Below the pieces are notes generated by a model that saw nothing but the letters and a program-made list of their open reading frames with translations, ran no database searches and was not told the DNA's origin. Shown here piece by piece: positions 26,303 to 35,674 of a stretch of 64,000 nucleotides of DNA. The stretch is from Enterococcus viikkiensis (GTDB lineage Bacteria; Bacillota; Bacilli; Lactobacillales; Enterococcaceae), in the NCBI RefSeq assembly GCF_005405345.1, contig NZ_BJDW01000006.1, positions 91,260 to 155,259 on the forward strand, in the 5' to 3' direction. Each line of letters starts with the position of its first letter. Positions within the stretch are counted from its first letter, which is position 1. The translations under genes were made by a program, and so were the position numbers.

Positions 26303-27541
26303 TTACTTATCCTCGCTATTTTTTAATGAAGCAATCCGTACCCGCATTTTCCGAACCGTTCGTTTCGGTAAGCGCTCTTCATCATGATTTTCTCCATAGT
26401 AATGGATTAATTCTTGATAGAAGTTAAAAATTTCAGACCCAAAACGTTCAGCAGAAATCTCAATTAGTTTTTCCGCCTGAATAGCCGGGTCCATTTTGAT
26501 CTGCTGTTGCATATAATGAATCAATGCATCACTAAAATCTTCATCCTGCTCAAAGGTAGCACCTAATGTTTCATGATTGATTAATTGGTTCAAATAGTCA
26601 TTGCCCTCTACCACACATTGAGTGCCAGAAGCAATCGCTTCAGCATAGGTCAATCCTTGTGTCTCAGACGTCGAGGCACTAACAAAATAATCTGCCGCAT
26701 GGTAATAACAAGCGACATCCTCATGGGGGACTTCGCCAGTAAATTGAACATATTTTTGAATCCCTAATTGTTCCACTAATTCTTCTAACTCATCTCGATA
26801 GGGTCCTTTACCGACAATTACTAGCCGGGCGTTGGGAAAACTCATAAGAACTTCCGGGAATTGTTGAACAATGACGTGAATATTTTTTTCATAAGAGATT
26901 CGACTCAGTGATAATATCATCAATTCCCCATTTTGAATGCCTAATTTTTCACGTAAGGCTTCGGTTTCGATAGAAGTAATATCTGGCCGGATAAAGCGGT
27001 CAACTTCGATACCGGTCGGGATAATTTTCATAGGCACATCCACGTCATAGCGTTTTAACGTATCCACCACTCGTTGGCTAGGACAAACAACCCCTGTAGA
27101 ATGATTGACGAACATTTTAATAAAGTGTTTCACATGAGTAGGCCGAACGACTTTCCCATTAGCGATGTAATGCAAATAATCTTCATACATGGTGTGGTAC
27201 GTATGAACGACCGGAATATGCAAACGATTCGCAACCATTTTTCCTAAAAATCCAGCACCAAATTCGGTATGGGTATGAATAATTTCTAACTCTAATTCTT
27301 TAGCGATTTGGTAAGCGAACCAAATTCCTCTTACCACGATTCTACGATCCGTAAAAGAGATAAAGGGAACACTCGGCATCCGTACAATATCTTTTTCAAA
27401 ATCCTCTGCTTCAGGATCAGTCGTGGTAAAAATATAAACCTCATGTCCTTGGCTTTCTAACTGTTCTTTTAACGTTTTAATTGAAGTAGCTACCCCACTG
27501 ACTTGGGGAAAATAAGTGTCTGTAAAAAAACCGATCCGCAC
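26303..27541 (-). CDS. bgsB: Alpha-monoglucosyldiacylglycerol synthase-type glycosyltransferase
   Basis: A 412-residue GT4 enzyme. The N-terminus MRIGFFTDTYFPQVSGVATSI and the THTEFGAGFLG segment match LafA/BgsB-type enzymes. These add the first glucose to diacylglycerol at the membrane, starting the glycolipid anchor of lipoteichoic acid. The acceptor and donor GT-B domains are both complete, with the EX7E-like motif in SASTSETQGLTYAEA. It lies directly downstream of the bgsA-type gene (15 bases), as in E. faecalis and streptococci. The symbol is assigned by similarity. Confidence 0.85.
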   Translation of the reverse strand: MRIGFFTDTYFPQVSGVATSIKTLKEQLESQGHEVYIFTTTDPEAEDFEKDIVRMPSVPFISFTDRRIVVRGIWFAYQIAKELELEIIHTHTEFGAGFLGKMVANRLHIPVVHTYHTMYEDYLHYIANGKVVRPTHVKHFIKMFVNHSTGVVCPSQRVVDTLKRYDVDVPMKIIPTGIEVDRFIRPDITSIETEALREKLGIQNGELMILSLSRISYEKNIHVIVQQFPEVLMSFPNARLVIVGKGPYRDELEELVEQLGIQKYVQFTGEVPHEDVACYYHAADYFVSASTSETQGLTYAEAIASGTQCVVEGNDYLNQLINHETLGATFEQDEDFSDALIHYMQQQIKMDPAIQAEKLIEISAERFGSEIFNFYQELIHYYGENHDEERLPKRTVRKMRVRIASLKNSEDK

Positions 27542-27556
27542 GTTAAAACCTCCAAA

Positions 27557-28600
27557 CTATTTTGTTACCTTTGAATATATTTGATGATCATAAGGTAATT
27601 GCAAGACGGCCTGATAGACCGCCTTCAATTCTTGCCCAATTTCCGTGATACTTTTAGCTTGAGCGGTCTTAAAACCGGCTAACGTTAAATTAGGTAGCCG
27701 ATGATTGACTAACTGACGAATCAGCTCTTCGAATTCCTGATTGGTATTGCCCATATAACAATTCTGTTGATCCTGCATCCATCCTTGATAGACTGGAATA
27801 TTTCTCAATAAGACTTGCTGCTGGCTGGCCAACGCCTCGAGAACCACGATTCCTTCCGTTTCTTCATAAGAAGGAAAGAAAAAGAGATCTGCACCAGAGT
27901 ACGCTCCCTCAATCAAATCGCCATTGATATAGCCAGGGAACAACACATTGGCAGGATGATTCTTATTTACGATGAGTCGGATATTCGCTGGAATCGAAAA
28001 CATCGGCACAGCACCAAACCAAATGAATGTATATTCAGGCATTTTTTTTGCGATCTCAACGAAGTCAATGATTCCTTTACGTTCAAAAAATAGACCGACA
28101 CAGATGACGACCTTTTGTGTCTCACTTAAGTGAAAATGCTTACGAAAAGCAGCCTCTTTGTATTCATCAGGGTAATATTTTTTTAAGTCAATCCCATTTG
28201 AAATGGCTGCGATAGGCTGTTTCAAGCCATAATTACGTAATAATTTTTTTGAATACGGTGTCGGCGTGATCAAGTGATCCGCCATTCCATACAAGCCCAC
28301 AAGCCATTTTTTTACTAACGGAGCAAGTTGGTTAGAACCGACAAATGAGTTTCGAAAATCCTCTTCAGTTGAATGTGCATGATAAATCACTTTTTTACCC
28401 ATTTTTTTGGCTTTTCGTGCTAAATGATAGCTTTTTAACCCATACGTATTAATGTGTAAGATATCATAATCAGTCGCACTAGGATCTAGCGTGTATTCGA
28501 TCCCAGCAGATGCCAATGCTCTTTTTTGATGACTGAGTGCTCGACCAATCCCGGATTTTCCGATGACATTCTGACCTTCAAAGTAAAGTAAAATCTTCAT
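27557..28600 (-). CDS. bgsA: Diglucosyldiacylglycerol synthase-type glycosyltransferase
   Basis: A 347-residue GT4 enzyme of the CpoA/LafB/BgsA type, starting MKILLYFEGQNVIGKSGIGRA, with HAHSTEEDFRNSFVGSN and FFPSYEETEGIVVLEALAS. It adds the second sugar to monoglucosyldiacylglycerol. With bgsB downstream it sets the bilayer/non-bilayer lipid balance and the LTA anchor. It is first of the two-gene operon, with start ATG after a GGGGGGCAG ribosome site. The symbol rests on sequence and gene order. Confidence 0.85.
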   Translation of the reverse strand: MKILLYFEGQNVIGKSGIGRALSHQKRALASAGIEYTLDPSATDYDILHINTYGLKSYHLARKAKKMGKKVIYHAHSTEEDFRNSFVGSNQLAPLVKKWLVGLYGMADHLITPTPYSKKLLRNYGLKQPIAAISNGIDLKKYYPDEYKEAAFRKHFHLSETQKVVICVGLFFERKGIIDFVEIAKKMPEYTFIWFGAVPMFSIPANIRLIVNKNHPANVLFPGYINGDLIEGAYSGADLFFFPSYEETEGIVVLEALASQQQVLLRNIPVYQGWMQDQQNCYMGNTNQEFEELIRQLVNHRLPNLTLAGFKTAQAKSITEIGQELKAVYQAVLQLPYDHQIYSKVTK

Positions 28601-28714
28601 AAACTGCCCCCCTCAAAAACAAATCAATTATATCATAAGGCTTCCTGCTTTATCTCAACCTGTGGTCTGATTTTAAGGAATTCAAAGAAACAAATAATTA
28701 CTGAATAAAAAAGA

Positions 28715-28745
28715 AGCTGTAAAAGGAATAAGTCCCTTTACAGCT
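28715..28745 (-). terminator. Terminator of ptsHI
   Basis: AGCTGTAAAAGG pairs with CCCTTTACAGCT around a 7-base loop. On the minus strand it is followed by TTCTTTTTT. It lies 14 bases after the ptsI stop. Confidence 0.88.
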
Positions 28746-28759
28746 CCTTTAAACAAAAT

Positions 28760-30487
28760 CTATTTTACGTATTCTTCAACTACTGCTTGAACTTCTTCCA
28801 TTGTATCGCATTCTTTTAATGCTTTGTCAGCTAATTCAGCCATCTTAGTTGTTGTTAGACGTTTCATCAAGCTACGCGTTCTAAGAATAGAAGTCGCACT
28901 CATTGAGAACTCGTCTAAGCCCATACCCATTAATAATGGAACAGCAGTTTGATCGCCAGCCATTTCGCCACACATGCCAGCCCATTTGCCTTCAGCGTGC
29001 GCTGCGTCAATCACGTTTTTAATCAAACGTAAAATTGAAGGGTTGTATGGTTGGTAAAGGTATGAAACGCGTTCGTTCATACGGTCAGCCGCCATTGTAT
29101 ATTGAATCAAATCATTGGTTCCAACGCTGAAGAAGTCAACTTCTTTTGCGAATTTGTCAGCTAAAACAGCTGCTGCAGGAATTTCGATCATGATTCCGAC
29201 TTGAATCGTGTCAGAAACTTTCACGCCTTCTTTAACCAATTTTTCTTTTTCTTCTTCGTACATTTTCTTCGCTGCACGGAATTCTTTTAATGTAGCAACC
29301 ATCGGGAACATGATTCGCAAGTTTCCATGAACAGAGGCACGTAACAAAGCACGTAACTGCGTGCGGAACATGTCATCGCCCAATTCAGATAAACTAATAC
29401 GTAATGCACGGTAACCCAAGAATGGATTCATTTCGTGAGGTAAAGTCAAGTAAGGTAATTCTTTGTCTCCGCCGATATCCATTGTCCGAACGACGACTGG
29501 TTTGTCACCCATACCCTCTAAAACAGCTTTATAAGCTTCAAACTGATCGTCTTCTGTAGGAAAATCAGGAGAGTCCATGTATAAGAACTCAGTCCGGTAC
29601 AAACCGATCGCTTCAGCACCATTGTTATGAACGCCTTCAAGATCTTTTGGTGTACCGATATTTGCTGCTAATTCAAAATGTTTGCCGTCAGCAGTCACTG
29701 TTTCAGCATTTTTAAGTTTTTCCCACTCTGCTTTTTGAGCAGCGTAAGCTTCGCCGGCTTTTTTGTATTCAGCTGCTTGATCATCAGTTGGGTTAACGAT
29801 TGTTTCCCCAATGATTCCGTTCACCGCTAAAACATCGCCTTCTTTAACTTTAGAAGTGATTTCTTTGGTTCCTACGATTGCAGGAATTTCTAATGAACGA
29901 GCCATGATCGCTGAATGCGATGTACGTCCGCCAATATCAGTAACGAAGGCTTTTACAAAGTTTTTATCTAATTGCGCAGTATCACTTGGAGTAAGGTCAT
30001 GCGCGACAACGATAACTTCTTCGTCAATCATTGATGGATCAGGTAAAGTAACACCCAAAAGGTGCGCCAATACACGCTTTGTAACGTCGCGGATATCCGC
30101 TGCACGTTCTTGCATATAAGCGTTGTCATCCATCGCCTCGAACATGCCGATATACATATCAGTAACTTCTTTAAGTGAGCTTTCAGCGTTCACTTTGTTG
30201 TCTTGGATATGTTGTTTAATTTGACCAATCATTTCTGGGTCTGAAAGAACCATTAAATGAGCATCAAAAACTTGTGCTTCTTCTTCACCTAAGCTTTTCG
30301 CTGCTTTATCCCGAATTTTTTCTAATTCAGCAGAAGAAGCCGCCAAAGCGTCGTCTAAACGCTTTTCTTCGGCAGCAGTGTCTTCTACAGTATTTTGTTT
30401 GAAAGATAAATCCGGTTGTACTAGCAGATAAGCTTTTGCAACGGCTACGCCATCACTTGCGGCAATACCTTTTAGTAATTCAACCAT
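28760..30487 (-). CDS. ptsI: Phosphoenolpyruvate-protein phosphotransferase (Enzyme I)
   Basis: A 575-residue Enzyme I that passes phosphate from PEP to HPr in the sugar PTS. The phospho-His is in [16 protein letters not shown]-binding motifs include [11 protein letters not shown] and the C-terminal MCGEMAGD. The ATG overlaps the ptsH stop (TAATG), giving coupled expression. Length and domain order (HPr-binding helical domain, phospho-His domain, PEP-binding barrel) are normal. Confidence 0.96.
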   Translation of the reverse strand: MVELLKGIAASDGVAVAKAYLLVQPDLSFKQNTVEDTAAEEKRLDDALAASSAELEKIRDKAAKSLGEEEAQVFDAHLMVLSDPEMIGQIKQHIQDNKVNAESSLKEVTDMYIGMFEAMDDNAYMQERAADIRDVTKRVLAHLLGVTLPDPSMIDEEVIVVAHDLTPSDTAQLDKNFVKAFVTDIGGRTSHSAIMARSLEIPAIVGTKEITSKVKEGDVLAVNGIIGETIVNPTDDQAAEYKKAGEAYAAQKAEWEKLKNAETVTADGKHFELAANIGTPKDLEGVHNNGAEAIGLYRTEFLYMDSPDFPTEDDQFEAYKAVLEGMGDKPVVVRTMDIGGDKELPYLTLPHEMNPFLGYRALRISLSELGDDMFRTQLRALLRASVHGNLRIMFPMVATLKEFRAAKKMYEEEKEKLVKEGVKVSDTIQVGIMIEIPAAAVLADKFAKEVDFFSVGTNDLIQYTMAADRMNERVSYLYQPYNPSILRLIKNVIDAAHAEGKWAGMCGEMAGDQTAVPLLMGMGLDEFSMSATSILRTRSLMKRLTTTKMAELADKALKECDTMEEVQAVVEEYVK

Positions 30488-30753
30488 TATTCAGATAATC
30501 CTTCCTTTTTCATTGTTTCTTCGATAGCTTCCATTGCTTCTTTTTCGTCAGCACCTTCAGCAGAGATAACAACGTCAGAACCTTGGCCAACACCTAGAGA
30601 CATTACGCCCATAATTGATTTAAGGTTAACTGATTTCCCTTTATACTCTAAATTGATATCAGAGTTAAATTTGCTTGCAGCTTGCACTAATAAAGTTGCA
30701 GGACGTGCATGAATCCCTGTTTCTGCTACTACGTGAAAATCTTTTTTTTCCAT
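30487..30753 (-). CDS. ptsH: Phosphocarrier protein HPr
   Basis: An 88-residue HPr. The active His15 is in ETGIHARPA and the regulatory Ser46 is in [13 protein letters not shown], which HPr kinase/phosphorylase modifies to give the CcpA corepressor. The sequence is near-identical in style to other enterococcal HPr proteins. It is the first gene of the ptsHI operon, with an AAGGAG ribosome site. Confidence 0.96.
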   Translation of the reverse strand: MEKKDFHVVAETGIHARPATLLVQAASKFNSDINLEYKGKSVNLKSIMGVMSLGVGQGSDVVISAEGADEKEAMEAIEETMKKEGLSE

Positions 30754-31052
30754 ATTGACCGTTCTCCTTTATAAAAAAAATGTTTTTTTATGTTAGGGCT
30801 TTAATGATAACAAAGACAATTTTGGGCCCTTCATTTCCTTAGATTACCATTTTTTTGCACTTGATACAACAATTTTAATCGATTTATTCAAGCTGAATGT
30901 ATGCCCTTTCTTAAAATATCTTAGCTAGTTCTTCTACCTATTGATTTTCTTTGTTTTCATTTTTATTCCATAACACGGAGGTGTCACAAAAACCCTCTAG
31001 GCAACGTTTTAGCACTCTCGTTGTTTGATTGCTAATTTCTGAGACAAACTGT

Positions 31053-31080
31053 TTGCTTTTATTTTAAATCACGCTATAAT
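31053..31080 (+). promoter_or_regulatory. Promoter of clpE
   Basis: TTGCTT (31053-31058) and TATAAT (31075-31080) with a 16-base spacer. Transcription should start near 31087, immediately before the CtsR operator. Confidence 0.75.
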
Positions 31081-31088
31081 AAATTCAT

Positions 31089-31105
31089 GGTCAGTGATAG
31101 TCAAA
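31089..31105 (+). promoter_or_regulatory. CtsR operator
   Basis: GGTCAGT-GAT-AGTCAAA matches the CtsR heptad direct repeat (RGTCAAA-NAN-RGTCAAA) with changes only at the end of the first heptad. A further inverted heptad-like TTGACC follows at 31109-31114. It overlaps the predicted start of transcription, fitting heat-shock repression of clpE. Confidence 0.75.
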
Positions 31106-31185
31106 CTATTGACCAGCGTATCTTTTTACGAGATTCGCTTACTCGATGTACAATAGAAACAACAAGTATAGAAAGGGTGAAAAAG

Positions 31186-33405
31186 ATGCTTTGCCAAAAT
31201 TGTCACGAAAATGAAGCAACGATTCATTTATACGCAAATGTTAATGGACAGCGAAAGCAATTAGATTATTGCCAAAGTTGCTATCAAAAATTGAAGAATC
31301 AAGCTGGAGGTGCGCCACAAATGGCAGGAAATGATCCTTTTGGTTTTGGAAGTTTAGACGATTTGTTCCGCTCAATGTCGCAACAAATGCAACAACGACA
31401 AGGCGCTGCAGATCAAACACCACCGACTCAATTTGGTGGTGGAAATGGAATGAACAATCAACCCCCTCGCGGAAATGGCGGCGGTGGTTTACTTGATGAG
31501 TATGGCATTAATATCACCGGTCAAGCACGTGAAGGAAATATTGATCCCGTAGTCGGACGAGATGATGAGATTCAACGAGTGATTGAAATTTTAAATCGCC
31601 GGACAAAAAACAATCCCGTTTTAATCGGCGAACCTGGTGTTGGTAAAACAGCCGTAGTTGAAGGTTTAGCTCAAAAAATCGTCAACGGTGATGTACCACA
31701 GAAATTAATGGACAAAGAAGTCATTCGTTTAGATGTCGCTTCGCTCGTTCAAGGGACCGGAATTCGCGGACAATTTGAAGAACGGATGCAAAAACTAATC
31801 GATGAAATTCGCCAAGCGGAAAACATTATTCTTTTCATTGACGAAGTGCATGAAATTGTCGGCGCTGGTGCTGCCGGTGATGGCAACATGGATGCTGGAA
31901 ATATTCTAAAGCCAGCGTTAGCTCGAGGCGAATTACAAATGGTTGGCGCTACGACTTTAAATGAGTACCGGATCATTGAAAAAGACGCCGCTTTAGAACG
32001 TCGGATGCAACCTGTTCGTGTCGAAGAACCTTCTGTTCAAGAAACAATCGAGATTTTGAAAGGCTTGCAACCTCGCTATGAAGATTATCATCATGTAAAA
32101 TATACTGAGGATGCCATCAAAGCAGCGGCTGAACTTTCAAATCGTTACATCCAAGATCGCTTCTTACCCGACAAAGCCATCGACTTATTAGATGAAACAG
32201 GTTCGAAGAAGAATTTAACGATCCAAATCGTCGATCCAAAAACGATCGAAAAGAAATTAGCTGAAGCAGAACAACAAAAGTCTCAAGCTTCTAAAGAAGA
32301 AGATTTTGAAAAAGCTGCTTACTACCGTGATCAAATTAATAAATTACAAACAATGAAAGATCGCCAATTAACCGATGAAGAAACACCGGTCATCACTGAA
32401 AAAGATATGGAACAAATCGTTGAAAAACGGACAGGTATTCCAGTTGGCGAATTAAAAGAAAAAGAACAAACACAATTGAAGAATCTATCTGAAGATTTGA
32501 AACATCACGTCATCGGACAAGATGAAGCAGTTGAAAAGGTCGCGAAAGCCATTCGCCGTAATCGAGTTGGTTTAAATAAGAAAAATCGTCCAATCGGTTC
32601 GTTCCTATTCGTGGGACCTACGGGTGTTGGTAAAACAGAATTAGCCCGTCAGTTAGCCGAAGAATTATTTGGCTCAAGTGATTCAATGATTCGTTTTGAC
32701 ATGAGTGAATATATGGAAAAACACAGCGTCTCTAAATTGATTGGTTCACCTCCAGGCTATGTTGGCTATGAAGAAGCCGGTCAATTAACTGAGCAAGTCC
32801 GTCGTCATCCATACAGCTTGATTTTGTTAGACGAAATCGAAAAAGCCCATCCGGATGTGCTGCATATGTTCTTGCAAATCCTTGACGATGGCCGCTTGAC
32901 CGATTCTCAAGGTCGGACAGTCAGCTTTAAGGACACAATCATTATTATGACAAGTAATGCTGGAACTGGTAAAATCGAAGCCAATGTTGGTTTTGGTGCT
33001 GCTCGTGACGGCGTAACCCGTTCGGTCTTAGGTCAACTAAAAGATTTCTTTGCACCAGAATTCTTGAACCGTTTCGATGCAATTGTCGAGTTCAGTTCAT
33101 TGTCGAAAGAAAACTTGATGAAGATCGTATCATTGATGTTAGACGATGTGAATGAAATGTTAGCTTCACAAAAAATTACCATCGATGTACCAGACAATGT
33201 CAAAGCAAAATTGGTTGACTTAGGCTACGATCCAGCAATGGGAGCTCGCCCACTTCGTCGGACGATCCAAGAAACAATTGAGGACGGCGTTGCCGAATTC
33301 TATCTTGATCATCCAACCATTACTGAATTAAAAGCGAAACTGGATAAAGAAGATCATATCGTCATTACATCAAAGCCTGAACGATTGGCTAAAGAAGATA
33401 AATAA
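31186..33405 (+). CDS. clpE: ATP-dependent Clp protease ATPase ClpE
   Basis: A 739-residue class III heat-shock unfoldase. The N-terminal zinc finger has MLCQNC...CQSC, followed by a Gly/Gln/Asn-rich linker (about residues 45-105). Two AAA modules have Walker A GEPGVGKT (about 148-155) and GPTGVGKT (about 477-484), with a UVR-like coiled segment ([18 protein letters not shown]) between them. It delivers substrates to ClpP and destabilises CtsR. The start is ATG 31186-31188, after AAAGGGTG; the frame extends 33 codons upstream but that part overlaps the promoter-proximal operator. Confidence 0.95.
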   Translation: MLCQNCHENEATIHLYANVNGQRKQLDYCQSCYQKLKNQAGGAPQMAGNDPFGFGSLDDLFRSMSQQMQQRQGAADQTPPTQFGGGNGMNNQPPRGNGGGGLLDEYGINITGQAREGNIDPVVGRDDEIQRVIEILNRRTKNNPVLIGEPGVGKTAVVEGLAQKIVNGDVPQKLMDKEVIRLDVASLVQGTGIRGQFEERMQKLIDEIRQAENIILFIDEVHEIVGAGAAGDGNMDAGNILKPALARGELQMVGATTLNEYRIIEKDAALERRMQPVRVEEPSVQETIEILKGLQPRYEDYHHVKYTEDAIKAAAELSNRYIQDRFLPDKAIDLLDETGSKKNLTIQIVDPKTIEKKLAEAEQQKSQASKEEDFEKAAYYRDQINKLQTMKDRQLTDEETPVITEKDMEQIVEKRTGIPVGELKEKEQTQLKNLSEDLKHHVIGQDEAVEKVAKAIRRNRVGLNKKNRPIGSFLFVGPTGVGKTELARQLAEELFGSSDSMIRFDMSEYMEKHSVSKLIGSPPGYVGYEEAGQLTEQVRRHPYSLILLDEIEKAHPDVLHMFLQILDDGRLTDSQGRTVSFKDTIIIMTSNAGTGKIEANVGFGAARDGVTRSVLGQLKDFFAPEFLNRFDAIVEFSSLSKENLMKIVSLMLDDVNEMLASQKITIDVPDNVKAKLVDLGYDPAMGARPLRRTIQETIEDGVAEFYLDHPTITELKAKLDKEDHIVITSKPERLAKEDK

Positions 33406-33415
33406 CTGTTAAAAA

Positions 33416-33440
33416 GGATTCCCGCAAAACGCGGGAATCC
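33416..33440 (+). terminator. Terminator of clpE
   Basis: GGATTCCCGC-AAAAC-GCGGGAATCC is a perfect 10-bp stem followed by CTTTTCT, 10 bases after the clpE stop. Confidence 0.92.
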
Positions 33441-33560
33441 CTTTTCTCTCTGTAAATTTTTTTAATTTATTCATCTATTTCGAGCAATTTCCTTCTTTTT
33501 TTTTAATAATTTTTATATAATTATCTTATAACGTATTCTGTTGGAAGAAGGTGTTTCGCG

Positions 33561-33857
33561 ATGAAACTTATCAATGTTACAAATAGTCATTCTCGAATGG
33601 TCTATAATCAATTGGAGAATACCGATGCAAATATGATTAAAGTCTACACGATTGGTAACACAACCGTGATCTATACAGATGCCTATAAACATGCTGAGAT
33701 AGTTCTCAAAAATAAGAATCGAAACATATTACCCACCGAAGTTGAATTTGTACATAAATACTTTAAGCGTAAATTAAACGACGGTACCTATGATTTTGAA
33801 AACATTTCGTACTTAGAATCACCAGGATTAATTGAGATGTCGATAAAAAAGAGTTGA
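33561..33857 (+). CDS. DUF1827 family protein
   Basis: A 98-residue protein beginning MKLINVTNSHSRMVYNQLENTDANMIKVYTIGNTTVIYTD, a conserved lactobacillales family of unknown function (DUF1827). No signal peptide or membrane segment is visible. The ribosome site is GAAGAAGG. Its last codons (KKS and stop) lie inside a palindromic terminator that also encodes the end of the convergent membrane-protein gene. Confidence 0.85.
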   Translation: MKLINVTNSHSRMVYNQLENTDANMIKVYTIGNTTVIYTDAYKHAEIVLKNKNRNILPTEVEFVHKYFKRKLNDGTYDFENISYLESPGLIEMSIKKS

Positions 33858-33878
33858 AGCTAAAATTAGCTTCAACTC
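33851..33878. terminator. Bidirectional terminator encoding two C-termini
   Basis: A perfect 12-bp stem (GAGTTGAAGCTA with its complement) and a 4-base loop, with T-runs on both strands. The TGA stops of the plus-strand gene (33855-33857) and the minus-strand gene (33872-33874) sit in opposite arms, so both proteins end in KKS. Confidence 0.92.
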
Positions 33879-35656
33879 TTTTTGTTTACTTTACTAGCGA
33901 TTCGCGGCAGTTGGAAGATACCCACTAAAGCAAGTACTTCAATCCATTGAATAACTGGTACCCCACCTCCAGTGTAAATCATCATAAATAAATCGCGTCT
34001 CTCTGGCGCCCATGAACAAAACCATGAAACGCCAATCAAAAAAATGACATAAGATAAACTTAGACCAATTATTAATAGTAACAGGCCTCTAAAAGTACTA
34101 GAGTTAGATTTAGAAAAAAAACTGCCAAACAAACTTAAAAAAATTCCTACACAAAAAATAATCAACCACAGAGGTACTGTTTTTTGATAGATCTTAATAA
34201 TCGTATTAGCAATTTTAGCAGTTTTTGTTAATTCGATTGGTTTTGGATTAGGCTGATTAATATCTCTCCAATTATTAGCAAAGGAATGATTTAATATTTT
34301 TTCAGCCATTTGGACATCTTCTTGTGGTCCTAGTGTAGCATCAGAACCTTGCTGATAGCTTTTGTAAAACACCGTATAGTCAATACCCGATCTCATAAAT
34401 TCAGCAACAAGTGGTAGGTCTTTTTTACGCTTACCATCGCCGGTAGCGGTCAAATAGATTTCCTTTTTCTTCGTAAGTTGCTTTTTCTTGTACGCGGTTG
34501 TTAACTCGGTATTGACTTTTTGCCAAAACGCCTCGGTCTTTCTTCCATCCTTATAATATCCTGATTGTGCCGCAGCATCTCTCAATGCCCAAAAAATGAT
34601 ATCACCTGCAATATCCTCTCCGCCGCTCCAAGGACTTCCTTGATAAATCCAATCGATATTTTTACTGATTGCTTTTAATGTTGGCGATACTGACTCGGCT
34701 TTTTCAATAGCTTTGCGAGAAACCCAGATCTTGCTATTTTTTTCATTTAAATCCGTACCATCATCCATTCTGATTAATTGCTTGGAAACTTTACCAAAAG
34801 CACCGCCGGTTCGATCATTGGCTATTGCGATTCCGTAATGTATTTCGTTCATATTTTTTAAAACTGCCGTAGTCGTACCCAGCAAAACAAAAGGCAGGAT
34901 ACACAGAAACAACTTCGTTAGCTGAGACTTGTGAATCATAATTGATTTCTCTGAAAAAACCAGCGTTGTCAATTTAAAGTGTAGCTTATTTTCAAAGATT
35001 ACTGACCCCGCAATAATTAACAGTCCCACAATCATTAAAGGTAATAACCAAAGTGAATCTTCCCGAATATACCAATAAAAAGGAAAAACCAGCGATAAAC
35101 CGACACTCCAAAGAGCAAATGAGTTTAGTTTTGCTGTCCTTCTAAAATATAGCCCCACCAAACAACCAATCAATAGCAATACTGCCGGCACAACCAAGGT
35201 ATTGCGATAAATACGTGTACTGTATTCACCCGTAAAAGTGACCGGTGAAAATAGAAAGAAGCTATAAATAAAGGTTAGAAGCCAACGATTTCTGATCAAA
35301 GGCAGCAAAGCCCTTGTCGAAACAGCACTTGCTAGGATATTGAACAAGCCTAACAACACACCATAGCTTAAGTGAAGCTTATTCCCTAACGCCATAAAAA
35401 GAGAATACGAAATCCCTTTTGACAAAGTTTTCGTAGAATAATCCCCTAACCAATGTCCTTGTAAAATGGAGTTGCTATAACGAATAAATAATTGATCATC
35501 ATAGCCAGCAAATAAATTAACGTAGTAGGCAGCTTTAACACATAAAACTAATCGAAGCACGGTCAACCCGAGCAATCCTAGAATCAAAAGATATTTACTT
35601 GGCTGCTTTAAAATTTTTTGTCTAAATTTTTTACCGCGAACCATTACTTGTTGCAT
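33872..35656 (-). CDS. Uncharacterised polytopic membrane protein, GT-C-like
   Basis: A 594-residue protein with about ten hydrophobic helices, a large extracytoplasmic loop of about 190 residues (roughly 275-475), and a final cluster of helices. After the first helix the loop has YVNLFAGYDDQLFIRYSNSILQGHWLGDYST. The acidic pair in a first external loop, followed by many helices, is what GT-C glycosyltransferases look like. That is an analogy only; I do not recognise a named family. It starts 18 bases after prfC with AAGGAGATAGATAC-ATG, so it is probably cotranscribed with prfC. Confidence 0.75.
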   Translation of the reverse strand: MQQVMVRGKKFRQKILKQPSKYLLILGLLGLTVLRLVLCVKAAYYVNLFAGYDDQLFIRYSNSILQGHWLGDYSTKTLSKGISYSLFMALGNKLHLSYGVLLGLFNILASAVSTRALLPLIRNRWLLTFIYSFFLFSPVTFTGEYSTRIYRNTLVVPAVLLLIGCLVGLYFRRTAKLNSFALWSVGLSLVFPFYWYIREDSLWLLPLMIVGLLIIAGSVIFENKLHFKLTTLVFSEKSIMIHKSQLTKLFLCILPFVLLGTTTAVLKNMNEIHYGIAIANDRTGGAFGKVSKQLIRMDDGTDLNEKNSKIWVSRKAIEKAESVSPTLKAISKNIDWIYQGSPWSGGEDIAGDIIFWALRDAAAQSGYYKDGRKTEAFWQKVNTELTTAYKKKQLTKKKEIYLTATGDGKRKKDLPLVAEFMRSGIDYTVFYKSYQQGSDATLGPQEDVQMAEKILNHSFANNWRDINQPNPKPIELTKTAKIANTIIKIYQKTVPLWLIIFCVGIFLSLFGSFFSKSNSSTFRGLLLLIIGLSLSYVIFLIGVSWFCSWAPERRDLFMMIYTGGGVPVIQWIEVLALVGIFQLPRIASKVNKKS

Positions 35657-35674
35657 GTATCTATCTCCTTTTGA

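Larger units (their letters stand above)
30754..31185. other. Divergent ptsH-clpE regulatory interval
   Basis: This interval contains the ptsH leader on the minus strand (AAGGAG near 30760, weak TTGTCT/TAACAT promoter) and the clpE promoter, CtsR operator and leader on the plus strand. Between 30840 and 31020 I see only AT-rich sequence without a convincing gene. Confidence 0.6.

Noticed and set aside
31087..31185. Longer N-terminus for ClpE from ATG 31087
   Set aside because: It would start at the predicted transcription start and inside the CtsR operator, without a ribosome site. The zinc-finger start at 31186 fits the family.
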